DNA from: Streptomyces bicolor
GTDB lineage: Bacteria > Actinomycetota > Actinomycetes > Streptomycetales > Streptomycetaceae
Assembly (NCBI RefSeq): GCF_000719285.1
Contig: NZ_JOFS01000053.1
Coordinates: 1-35,888, forward strand
Reading direction: 5' to 3'
DNA length: 35,888 nt
Position 1 is the first letter of the stretch; each line of letters begins with the position of its first letter. The position numbers and the translations under genes are program-made. The notes beneath the pieces are model-generated. The model made no database searches, had not been told where the DNA came from, and saw only the letters and a list, made by a program, of their open reading frames with translations. Shown piece after piece: positions 10,287 to 17,157 of this stretch.

Positions 10287-11018
10287 AGGAGTGAGGAGGC
10301 AGAACTCGTTGCCTTCCGGGTCGGCCAGAACCGTCCAGGCGATCGCGGACTGGTCGATACCAGGGTCGGTGGCGCCCAGGGCGCGCAGTCGGGCTGCCTC
10401 TGCTTCCAGGTCGTCACCGGGGTAGGGGCTGACGTCGAGGTGGACGCGGTTCCACACACTCTTGGTGTCGGGGGTGCGGAGGAACTCCAGGTAGGGTCCG
10501 ACGCCTTTGGCGGAGCGCATGGTCGCGTGGTCGTCGGTGACCTCGTGCAGCGTCCAGTCCATCGCCTGGCCCCAGAACCGGGCCATCCCTCGCGGGTCGG
10601 TGCAGTCGACCACCACGGCGGCGATCGGCCCGGTGTCCTGGTAGATCGGGCGGGGCTCCAGGACGCAGAACTCGTTGCCCTCCGGATCGGCCATGACCGT
10701 CCAGGGGACGTCGCCCTGACCCACGTCGGCGAGCGTCGCGCCGAGATCCTTCAAGCGCGCGACCAACTCCGCCTGATGGGCGGTCGAGGTGGTGGCCAGA
10801 TCAACGTGCACCCGGTTCTTCACCGTTTTGGGTTCCGGGCGGGCGATGATGTCGATGCAGACGGCCGCGGGATCGGGGTAGGCGAAACCCACGGGTTCGA
10901 GGTTGGTAACGCCGGGTCCCTCGCTGTCGACACCCCACCCGAGTGCCTCCGCCCAGAACCGGCCGAGCACGGAGTCGTCCTGAGCCTTCATATTGATCTG
11001 CACGAGTCTTGTTGCCAT
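10281..11018 (-). CDS. Tandem VOC (glyoxalase-like) domain protein
   Basis: A 245-residue cytoplasmic protein made of two glyoxalase/bleomycin-resistance-like (VOC) domains of about 120 residues. Each has a beta-alpha-beta start, an NRVHVDL or NRVHLDV strand and an ending nearly repeated between halves (WTVMADPEGNEFCVLEPR and WTVLADPEGNEFCLLTPR), evidence of internal duplication. Such proteins bind metals and small molecules and act as isomerases, dioxygenases or drug-binding proteins. The His in the NRVH strand and Glu of GNEF are candidate metal ligands. It starts at ATG 11018, 7 nt after a TAGGAT hexamer, so it is probably leaderless. The specific substrate is unknown. Confidence 0.87.
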   Translation of the reverse strand: MATRLVQINMKAQDDSVLGRFWAEALGWGVDSEGPGVTNLEPVGFAYPDPAAVCIDIIARPEPKTVKNRVHVDLATTSTAHQAELVARLKDLGATLADVGQGDVPWTVMADPEGNEFCVLEPRPIYQDTGPIAAVVVDCTDPRGMARFWGQAMDWTLHEVTDDHATMRSAKGVGPYLEFLRTPDTKSVWNRVHLDVSPYPGDDLEAEAARLRALGATDPGIDQSAIAWTVLADPEGNEFCLLTPR

Positions 11019-11025
11019 GCCGCAG

Positions 11026-11031
11026 ATCCTA
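11026..11031 (-). promoter_or_regulatory. -10 hexamer of the VOC gene
   Basis: TAGGAT on the minus strand fits TANNNT and ends 7 nt before the ATG, which places the transcription start at or next to the start codon. No convincing -35 is visible 16-19 nt upstream, and there is no ribosome-binding site. Confidence 0.4.
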
Positions 11032-11118
11032 GAAGCGGCAGCCGACCCAGGCCGCCGCGATCAGACATGTGCTCGCCCCGGTGCTGACCATGGTTGCCCT
11101 CCCCCGGACCGTAAGCGC

Positions 11119-11982
11119 TCAAAACGAATGCCACCGCACCGTCTCGTCCCCCTCCCGCAACGACCCCACCCTCCGCTCGAACTCGAGCAACGCCTTCGGA
11201 TTACTCGGCGCATGCTGAGCCACCCACGCACAACTCGCCGTCTCCCGCGCCCCGCGCAGCACCGAACACCCCTCCCACTCCCGCACATCCCAGCCATACG
11301 CCTCGACAAACGAGTCGTAAGCCGCCGCGGGCAACCCGTACCGATCCCGGGAGAGCGCCATCACGACCAGGTCATGCTCACGCAGGTCGGCCGAGAAGGT
11401 CTCCAGGTCGACCAGGACGGGACCACCGGGGCCGACGTGGACGTTCCTGGGGAGTGCGTCCCCGTGGATGGGGCCCGGCGTCCGATGGGGCGTCAGCCCC
11501 GTCACGGCCGCCGCGAACCCGTCCCTGCGCTCCCGCAGATACGCCGCGTCCGCCGCGTCGATCGCATCCCCGGCCAGCCGCAGCCACCGCTCCACACCGC
11601 CCAGCAACTCCCGCGGAGGCAGCGGGAAAGGGGGCGCCGGCAGCGCGTGGACCACCCGTAGCAGTTCGGCCAAATCCCGCGGCTCGGCGGGCCGTACCGG
11701 CTCGGGCAGCCGATGCCACACGGTGACCGGATGCCCCTCGACGAGCAACGCCTCGGCGGCAGCCGCCCGCACCGCCGGCACACCCGCCTCGGCCAGCCAC
11801 ACCGCGATGTCCAGTTCCCGTCGCGCCCGGTCGAGGAGTTCCGCGTCGCGGCCCACCTTGACGACCAGGTCACCGGCGGCGAACACCGCGTTCTCACCGA
11901 GGGCGAGGAGTCGGGCGTCCCGTGCCGGGGCAGGGAGTACGTCCGCCGCGGCCAGTACGTCCCGCGCCCTTGCCTCGTCCAT
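11119..11982 (-). CDS. APH-family phosphotransferase
   Basis: A 287-residue protein with the aminoglycoside-phosphotransferase/choline-kinase fold. The nucleotide-binding Lys lies in DLVVKVGR, the catalytic loop is GPIHGDALPRNV (His-Gly-Asp and Asn) and the metal-binding Asp is in VLVDLETF. The family phosphorylates antibiotic hydroxyls or small metabolites with ATP. Divergence from known resistance enzymes and the isolated position give no clue to a drug substrate, so a metabolic role is equally possible. The ATG at 11982 has a GGCGGGCG stretch close upstream and no strong ribosome-binding site. It is divergent from the ABC importer operon. Confidence 0.87.
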   Translation of the reverse strand: MDEARARDVLAAADVLPAPARDARLLALGENAVFAAGDLVVKVGRDAELLDRARRELDIAVWLAEAGVPAVRAAAAEALLVEGHPVTVWHRLPEPVRPAEPRDLAELLRVVHALPAPPFPLPPRELLGGVERWLRLAGDAIDAADAAYLRERRDGFAAAVTGLTPHRTPGPIHGDALPRNVHVGPGGPVLVDLETFSADLREHDLVVMALSRDRYGLPAAAYDSFVEAYGWDVREWEGCSVLRGARETASCAWVAQHAPSNPKALLEFERRVGSLREGDETVRWHSF

Positions 11983-12086
11983 CGCCCGCCTCCGTGTGGT
12001 CGTCAGCCTGTCGTGAACGGCGTCGGGTTCCCGCCATCCGTCGGCCAGTCTCGCATTTCCACAGGTCGGACCGCGTGCGCGCGACC

Positions 12087-12115
12087 TTGACGGGGTACGG
12101 CGCCTTCACGACCAT
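12087..12115 (+). promoter_or_regulatory. Possible promoter of the ABC importer operon
   Basis: TTGACG (12087-12092) is followed after 17 nt by GACCAT (12110-12115), 38 nt before the first start codon. The -35 matches 5 of 6 consensus bases; the -10 is weak. No operator palindrome was seen. Confidence 0.35.
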
Positions 12116-12153
12116 GACGGGGCCCGTCCGAGCCGCGCGAAGGGGCTGATTCC

Positions 12154-13089
12154 GTGACATCGGTGGCCGAGGCCGAGAGGCCGGTGAGACGCGTGCCGGG
12201 CGGCACGAGGCGGCGGCGTGTCACGGATCACGGCGCCTGGTTCCTCGTACTGCCCGCGCTGATCCCCATCCTGATCCTCAGCGTCGGTCCGCTGCTCTAC
12301 GGCATCCTGCTGGCCTTCACCGACGCACAGTCCGGCCGGACCCAGCCCACCCAGTGGATCGGCGGTCTCAATTTCCGGGATCTGCTGCAGGACACGCTGT
12401 TCTGGGAGTCGTTCCGGATCGGCCTGGTCTGGGCCGTCGGAGTCACCGTGCCGCAGTTCCTGCTCGCGCTGGGCCTGGCCCTGCTCCTCAACCAGGACCT
12501 GCGCCTGCGCTGGCTGGCCCGCGCCCTCGCGATCGTGCCGTGGGCCATGCCCGAGGTCGTCGTCGGCGTCATGTGGCGGCTGGTCTACAACCCCGACGCG
12601 GGGATCCTCAACGAGACGCTCCGCGATCTCGGCCTCGGCGACGGCCGTGACTGGCTCAGCGGGCTCGGCACCGCGCTGCCCGCCGTCATCGTCGTGGGCA
12701 TCTGGGCGGGCATGCCGACCACGACGGTCGCCCTGCTCGCCGGCCTGCAGAACACCCCGCGCGAACTGCACGAGGCGGCGGCCGTGGACGGCGCCGGCGC
12801 CTGGCGCCGCTTCCGCACGGTCACCTGGCCCGCCCTGCGACCCGTCGCTCTCTCCATCACGGCACTCAACCTGATCTGGAACTTCAACTCCTTCGCCCTG
12901 GTCTACGTGCTCACCAGCGGCGGCCCCGGCGGCCGCACCCGGCTGCCCATGCTCTTCGCCTACGAAGAGGCCTTCCGCTACGGCCAGTTCGGCTACGCGG
13001 CGGCCATGGGATGCGTGATGGTCGCGGCGATCTCGATACTGCTCGCCGTCTTCCTCGTCGGACGGCTCAAGGGAGGTGACGACACATGA
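12154..13089 (+). CDS. Sugar ABC transporter permease, MalF type
   Basis: A 311-residue inner-membrane permease with six hydrophobic segments (first WFLVLPALIPILILSVGPLLYG) and the EAA loop ELHEAAAVDGAGAWRRFRTVTWP, which contacts the ATPase. This fits the MalF/UgpA group of carbohydrate importers. The GTG start has AGGGG 8 nt upstream. It is the first gene of a three-gene operon with the second permease (4-nt ATGA overlap) and the binding protein. No ATPase gene is present, as in many Streptomyces sugar importers that share the MsiK ATPase encoded elsewhere. Confidence 0.93.
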   Translation: MTSVAEAERPVRRVPGGTRRRRVTDHGAWFLVLPALIPILILSVGPLLYGILLAFTDAQSGRTQPTQWIGGLNFRDLLQDTLFWESFRIGLVWAVGVTVPQFLLALGLALLLNQDLRLRWLARALAIVPWAMPEVVVGVMWRLVYNPDAGILNETLRDLGLGDGRDWLSGLGTALPAVIVVGIWAGMPTTTVALLAGLQNTPRELHEAAAVDGAGAWRRFRTVTWPALRPVALSITALNLIWNFNSFALVYVLTSGGPGGRTRLPMLFAYEEAFRYGQFGYAAAMGCVMVAAISILLAVFLVGRLKGGDDT

Positions 13090-13937
13090 GCGCCGGCCGA
13101 GTCATGAGGAGCAGCCGAACCGGCCGCGCCGGCCAGTACCTCGCCCTGCTCGCCTACCTGCTCTTCCTCGCCTTCCCGTTCCTCTGGCTGATCTCCACCG
13201 CCTTCAAGCCGCCCCGCGAGCTGGGCAGCCTGCACCCCACCTGGATCCCGAAGGACCCCACCCTCGCCAACTTCCGCCAGGCCTTCGACGAACAGCCCCT
13301 GCTGGACGCCGCGCTCAACTCCCTGATCGCCGCGCTCGGCGCCGCCCTGGTCGCCGTACTCCTCGCCACCCCGATGGCGTACGCCATGGCCCGCCACCGC
13401 ACCCGGCTCGCGCGCGCGGCGACCGGCTGGGTGGTCGTCAGCCAGGCGTTCCCCCTGGTGCTGGTGATCATCCCGCTGTTCCTGGTGCTGAAGAACCTGC
13501 GGCTGATCAACTCGATGCCGGGGCTGATCATGGTGTACGTCGTGTGGGCGCTGCCGTTCGCGCTGTGGATGCTCGTCGGATACGTCCGCGCCGTGCCGCG
13601 TGAGTTGGAGGAGGCGGCGGCCGTCGACGGCGCCGGGCGGCTGCGCACCCTCGTCTCGGTGACCGCGCCGCTGCTGGCACCCGGGATCGTGGCGACGGCG
13701 CTGTTCGCGTTCGTCACGGCGTGGAACGAGTTCTTCTTCGCGCTCGTGCTGTTGAAGACCCCGGAGAAACAGACCCTTCCGGTCGTCCTCACCCACTTCA
13801 TCGGCGCGGAGGGCGTCGCGGACCTCGGTCCGCTGGCCGCCGCCGCGTTCCTCGCGACGCTGCCCTCGCTGGTGGTGTTCGCGGTCATCCAGCGGCGGAT
13901 CACGGGCGGCATGCTCGCCGGGGCGGTGAAGAACTGA
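13086..13937 (+). CDS. Sugar ABC transporter permease, MalG type
   Basis: A 283-residue inner-membrane permease of the MalG/UgpE group. Features are an N-terminal helix (YLALLAYLLFLAFPFLWLIS) followed by STAFKPP, five further helices, and the EAA loop ELEEAAAVDGAGRLRTLVSVTAP. The C-terminal RRITGGMLAGAVK is the usual ending of MalG-type proteins. The start overlaps the previous stop as ATGA, and its own stop shares one base with the ATG of the binding protein, so all three genes are translationally coupled. It pairs with the preceding permease to form the channel. Confidence 0.93.
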   Translation: MSAGRVMRSSRTGRAGQYLALLAYLLFLAFPFLWLISTAFKPPRELGSLHPTWIPKDPTLANFRQAFDEQPLLDAALNSLIAALGAALVAVLLATPMAYAMARHRTRLARAATGWVVVSQAFPLVLVIIPLFLVLKNLRLINSMPGLIMVYVVWALPFALWMLVGYVRAVPRELEEAAAVDGAGRLRTLVSVTAPLLAPGIVATALFAFVTAWNEFFFALVLLKTPEKQTLPVVLTHFIGAEGVADLGPLAAAAFLATLPSLVVFAVIQRRITGGMLAGAVKN

Positions 13938-15223
13938 TGCGTACGCGACTGCTGCCGACCCTCACCGCCGTCCTCGCTCTGCTGCTCGCCGGGTGCGGCG
14001 GCGACGACGGTGACACCGCGGGCGGCCGTATCACCCTGCGTTTCCAGTCCCTGGCCTGGCAGGAGGAGTCCGTCGAGGTCAACAAGGAGCTGGTGGAGGA
14101 ATGGAACGCGACCCATCCGGACGTCAAGGTGGAGTATGTGCAAGGCAGTTGGGACAGCGTCCACGACCAGCTCCTCACCTCCTTCGAGGGCGGTGAGGCC
14201 CCGGACATCATCCACGACGCCTCGGACGACCTCGCCGACTTCGCGTACGGCGGCTACCTCGCCGACCTGACCGGCCTGTTGCCCGAGCGGCTCAAGTCCG
14301 ACATCCCGCCGCGCAGTTGGGAGACGGTGACCTTCGGCGACGGAATCTACGGCGTGCCCTTCCTGCAGGAACCGCGGGTCCTCATCGCCAACGCGACCTG
14401 GCTGAAGGAGTCCGGCGTCCGCATCCCCACCCCCGAACAGCCCTGGAGCTGGGCCGAGTTCCGCGAGGTCACCGAGCAGCTGAGCGGCAACGGCAAGTAC
14501 GGCGTCGCCTGGCCGCTCAAGGAGCCCGTCTCCGCCACCCTCAACCTGTCGCTGTCGGCCGGCGGACAGCTGTTCCACCGAGGCGCCGACGGCAAGGTGA
14601 CCGTCCGCTTCGAGGCGGCCGACGAGGTCATGCCGCGCACCGTCCACGACCAGGTCGGCACCGACCGCAGCGCCTCGCCCACGACCCTCGGCAGCGGCGG
14701 CTCGGACACCCTGCCCGGGTTCTTCGGCGGCAGGTACGCGATGGTCCCGCTCGGCTTCTCGTACCGCCAGCAGATCGTGCAGCAGGCGCCGAAGGGCTTC
14801 GACTGGCAGGTGCTGCCCGCCCCGGCGGGCGCCGACGGCCTCACCCAGGGCGTCAGCCCGCAGACCCTGTCCATCGCCGAGGACAGCCCGCACAAACGGG
14901 AGGCGGCCGAGTTCATCGACTTCCTGCTCCGGCCCGCGAACATGGTGCGGCTCGCGCTGGGGGACTGGATGCTGCCGACCGGCACGGAGGCGCTCAAGGA
15001 CCCGGCCCTGCGCACCACCGAGCACGACTGGGCCACCGGCACCGCGCTCGCCGGGCATCTGCGCTCGGCGCCCGCACAGTCCGTACGGGGCTATCCGGAA
15101 TGGAAGGACAAGGTCGCCACGCCCGCCTTCCAGGAGTACTACAGCGGGGCCATCGACCTCGCCGAACTGCGCGCACGCCTCGAGGACGACGGGAACCTGG
15201 TGCTGGCGCGCTACCAGCGCTGA
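13937..15223 (+). CDS. ABC transporter solute-binding lipoprotein (sugar type)
   Basis: A 428-residue extracellular binding protein with a lipoprotein signal (LLLAGCGG, lipidated Cys after LAG). The mature part follows the family 1 solute-binding fold: ITLRFQSLAWQEE, YVQGSWDSVHDQLLTSF, GEAPDIIHDASDDLADFA (a typical ligand-groove segment) and KREAAEFIDFLLRPANM near the end. It would deliver a carbohydrate to the two adjacent permeases. The order permease-permease-binding protein is the reverse of the common layout. Its TGA stop directly abuts a methyltransferase pseudogene, so any original terminator has been lost or never existed. The ligand is unknown. Confidence 0.93.
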   Translation: MRTRLLPTLTAVLALLLAGCGGDDGDTAGGRITLRFQSLAWQEESVEVNKELVEEWNATHPDVKVEYVQGSWDSVHDQLLTSFEGGEAPDIIHDASDDLADFAYGGYLADLTGLLPERLKSDIPPRSWETVTFGDGIYGVPFLQEPRVLIANATWLKESGVRIPTPEQPWSWAEFREVTEQLSGNGKYGVAWPLKEPVSATLNLSLSAGGQLFHRGADGKVTVRFEAADEVMPRTVHDQVGTDRSASPTTLGSGGSDTLPGFFGGRYAMVPLGFSYRQQIVQQAPKGFDWQVLPAPAGADGLTQGVSPQTLSIAEDSPHKREAAEFIDFLLRPANMVRLALGDWMLPTGTEALKDPALRTTEHDWATGTALAGHLRSAPAQSVRGYPEWKDKVATPAFQEYYSGAIDLAELRARLEDDGNLVLARYQR

Positions 15224-15790
15224 CACCGCCGCCGGACAGCTGGCCCGGCTCGCCGTACCGCGCCGACGCGAGGCACCCCTGCTGCTCGAAGGCGGCGCCG
15301 GAAAAGGCGCGTTGACCGAACTGCTCGCCCCGCGCTGCCGGCGCCTTCTCGCGTACGAGTGGTGCCTGCGGGCACCCGCCCTCACCGACGCCACGCTCCT
15401 CACCCAGCTCGAGTACGCCCGCAAACGCACCGGCGACTACGGCAGCTGGACGTGGCTGACGGTGCTGACCTGGCCCCGCCACAAGTGGCGGCTCGTCGGC
15501 CGGGTCGGGCGGCACAGTTTCCGGCCCGTGCCGCGCGTGGACGCCGGGATCGTACGGATCGAGCGACGCAGGACCCGCTCCTCGACGCGGGCGCGTACGA
15601 CAGCTGGCGGCGCCTGGTCGAGCTGGGCTTCTCCGGAGTCGGTGGCTCGCTGCACGCCTCGCTGCGCCGCGCCCATCCGAGTCGGCGGGTCGAGGCGGCG
15701 TTCCGCGTGGCGCGACTGGACGCGAGCGTGCTCGTCGGCGAGGTGCCGCCGGAGGCGTGGCTGAGGCTGCACGAGGTGCCGGCGCCGTGA
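15222..15790 (+). pseudogene. Decayed Erm/Lrm-type 23S rRNA adenine methyltransferase
   Basis: Frame 3 carries remnants of the SAM-binding motif I (LLLEGGAGKGALTELLA, then CRRLLAYE), followed immediately by WCLRAPALT and TLLTQLEYARKRTGDYG. In intact Erm proteins some 60-70 residues lie between AYE and this stretch, including the catalytic N-I/L-P-Y/F motif; they are missing here. After [16 protein letters not shown] (near 15573) the similarity moves to another frame ([12 protein letters not shown], then [24 protein letters not shown] and [11 protein letters not shown]) up to the TGA at 15790. The shift fits a 1-bp loss or 2-bp gain. The N-terminus is also missing: similarity begins at the stop of the binding-protein gene. 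In S. lividans the methyltransferase gene lrm lies just upstream of mgt, so this is probably the relic of that pair. It cannot encode an active enzyme. Confidence 0.85.
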
Positions 15791-15818
15791 TGCCGAGTGC
15801 CGGAGCCGCGCAATTCGA

Positions 15819-15848
15819 TTGCACGATACGTATCGTCTCGCTTAGGGT
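15819..15848 (+). promoter_or_regulatory. Promoter and palindromic operator of the mgt-like gene
   Basis: TTGCAC (15819-15824) and TAGGGT (15843-15848) are spaced by 18 nt, and the -10 ends 7 nt before the ATG, so the transcript is probably leaderless. Between them lies a perfect 14-bp palindrome, ACGATACGTATCGT (15823-15836), overlapping the end of the -35. Palindromes of this kind are typical TetR-family operators. No TetR gene is found in the window. Confidence 0.7.
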
Positions 15849-15855
15849 CGACGTC

Positions 15856-17079
15856 ATGACCAGTCCCGCTCACCCCACCCGCCCCGCTCACATCGCCATG
15901 TTCTCCATCGCCGCCCACGGCCATGTGAACCCCAGCCTCGAAGTGATCCGCGAGCTCGTGGCGCGCGGGCACCGGGTCACCTACGCGATTCCGCCGGCCT
16001 TCGCCGAGAAGGTCGCCGAGACCGGAGCCGAACCGAAGCTCTGGAACTCCACCCTGCCCGGCCCCGACGCCGACCCGGAGGCCTGGGGGAGCACACTGCT
16101 GGACAACGTCGAGCCATTCCTGGCCGACGCGATCCAGGCGCTCCCGCAGCTGATCGAGGCCTACGAGGGAGACGAACCGGACCTCGTCCTGCACGACATC
16201 ACCTCGTACCCGGCCCGCGTCCTCGGCCACCGCTGGGGAGTACCCGTGATCTCGCTCTCGCCGAACCTCGTCGCCTGGGAGGGCTACGAGGAGGAGGTCG
16301 CCGAGCCCATGTGGGCCGAGCCGAAGAAGACCGAGCGCGGGCAGTCGTACTACCGGCGCTTCCAGGCCTGGCTGGAGGAGAACGGCATCACCCAGCACCC
16401 CGATCCTTTCGCCGGCCGCCCCGACCGCTCGCTCGTCCTCATCCCCCGGGCCCTGCAGCCCAACGCCGACCGCGTCGACGAGTCCGTGTACACGTTCGTC
16501 GGTGCCTGCCAGGGCGACCGGGCCGCCGAGGGTGACTGGGAGCGGCCGGCGGGTGCCGAGAAGGTCGTCCTCGTGTCGCTGGGGTCGTCCTTCACCAAGC
16601 AGCCCGCCTTCTACCGGGAGTGCGTACGCGCCTTCGGCGACCTGCCGGGCTGGCACCTGGTCCTGCAGATCGGCAGGCACGTCGACCCGGCCGAGCTGGG
16701 GGACGTTCCGGCCGACGTCGAAGTGCGTTCCTGGGTCCCGCAGTTGGCGGTCCTGCAGCAGGCCGACCTGTTCGTCACCCACGCCGGGGCCGGCGGCAGC
16801 CAGGAAGGCCTGGCCACCGCGACCCCGATGATCGCCGTACCGCAGGCCGTCGACCAGTTCGGCAACGCGGACATGCTCCAGGCGCTCGGCGTCGCCCGGC
16901 ACGTCCCGACGGACGAGGCCACCGCCGAGTTCCTGCGCGAGACCGCCCTCGCGCTGCTCGACGACCCCGAGGTCGCCCGCCGGCTCAAGGACATCCAGGC
17001 GGAGATGGCCCAGGAGGGTGGCACCAGGCGCGCCGCGGACCTGATCGAGGCCGAACTGGCAGCCGTACGACAAGGGTGA
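15856..17079 (+). CDS. mgt: Macrolide glycosyltransferase (Mgt/OleD-like, GT1)
   Basis: A 407-residue GT-B fold enzyme of the family that inactivates macrolides by transferring glucose from UDP-glucose to the desosamine 2'-hydroxyl. The N-lobe opens with [19 protein letters not shown] (acceptor-side catalytic His in AAHGHVNP). The C-lobe has [11 protein letters not shown] and the sugar-nucleotide motif [23 protein letters not shown], followed by [13 protein letters not shown]. It is cytoplasmic, with no signal. The gene follows the relic of an lrm-type methyltransferase, matching the lrm-mgt order known from S. lividans, which supports the mgt name. It keeps its own promoter and operator, so it can be expressed although its partner is broken. 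Other acceptors (flavonoids, other lipophilic phenols) are possible for OleD-like enzymes. Confidence 0.88.
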   Translation: MTSPAHPTRPAHIAMFSIAAHGHVNPSLEVIRELVARGHRVTYAIPPAFAEKVAETGAEPKLWNSTLPGPDADPEAWGSTLLDNVEPFLADAIQALPQLIEAYEGDEPDLVLHDITSYPARVLGHRWGVPVISLSPNLVAWEGYEEEVAEPMWAEPKKTERGQSYYRRFQAWLEENGITQHPDPFAGRPDRSLVLIPRALQPNADRVDESVYTFVGACQGDRAAEGDWERPAGAEKVVLVSLGSSFTKQPAFYRECVRAFGDLPGWHLVLQIGRHVDPAELGDVPADVEVRSWVPQLAVLQQADLFVTHAGAGGSQEGLATATPMIAVPQAVDQFGNADMLQALGVARHVPTDEATAEFLRETALALLDDPEVARRLKDIQAEMAQEGGTRRAADLIEAELAAVRQG

Positions 17080-17097
17080 CGGAACACCTGACAGAAG

Positions 17098-17134
17098 CAG
17101 GGCCCGTTGACTCTCCCGGAGTCAACGGGCCCTG
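17098..17134. terminator. Strong bidirectional terminator hairpin
   Basis: A perfect 16-bp stem (CAGGGCCCGTTGACTC at 17098-17113, complement at 17119-17134) with a 5-nt loop lies between the convergent mgt-like and MMPL genes, 18 nt after the first stop and 23 nt before the second. Confidence 0.9.
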
Positions 17135-17157
17135 TCCGTCAGGTCAGGCAGGCGGGG

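Noticed and set aside
10281..11018. VOC gene considered as a bleomycin-type resistance gene
   Set aside because: The double-domain VOC layout is common in Streptomyces, and nothing nearby supports a resistance role.
15312..15764. Treating the methyltransferase remnant as a real short gene from TTG at 15312
   Set aside because: It lacks the N-terminus and the catalytic motif, and the matching C-terminal part is in another frame; a pseudogene explains all parts.
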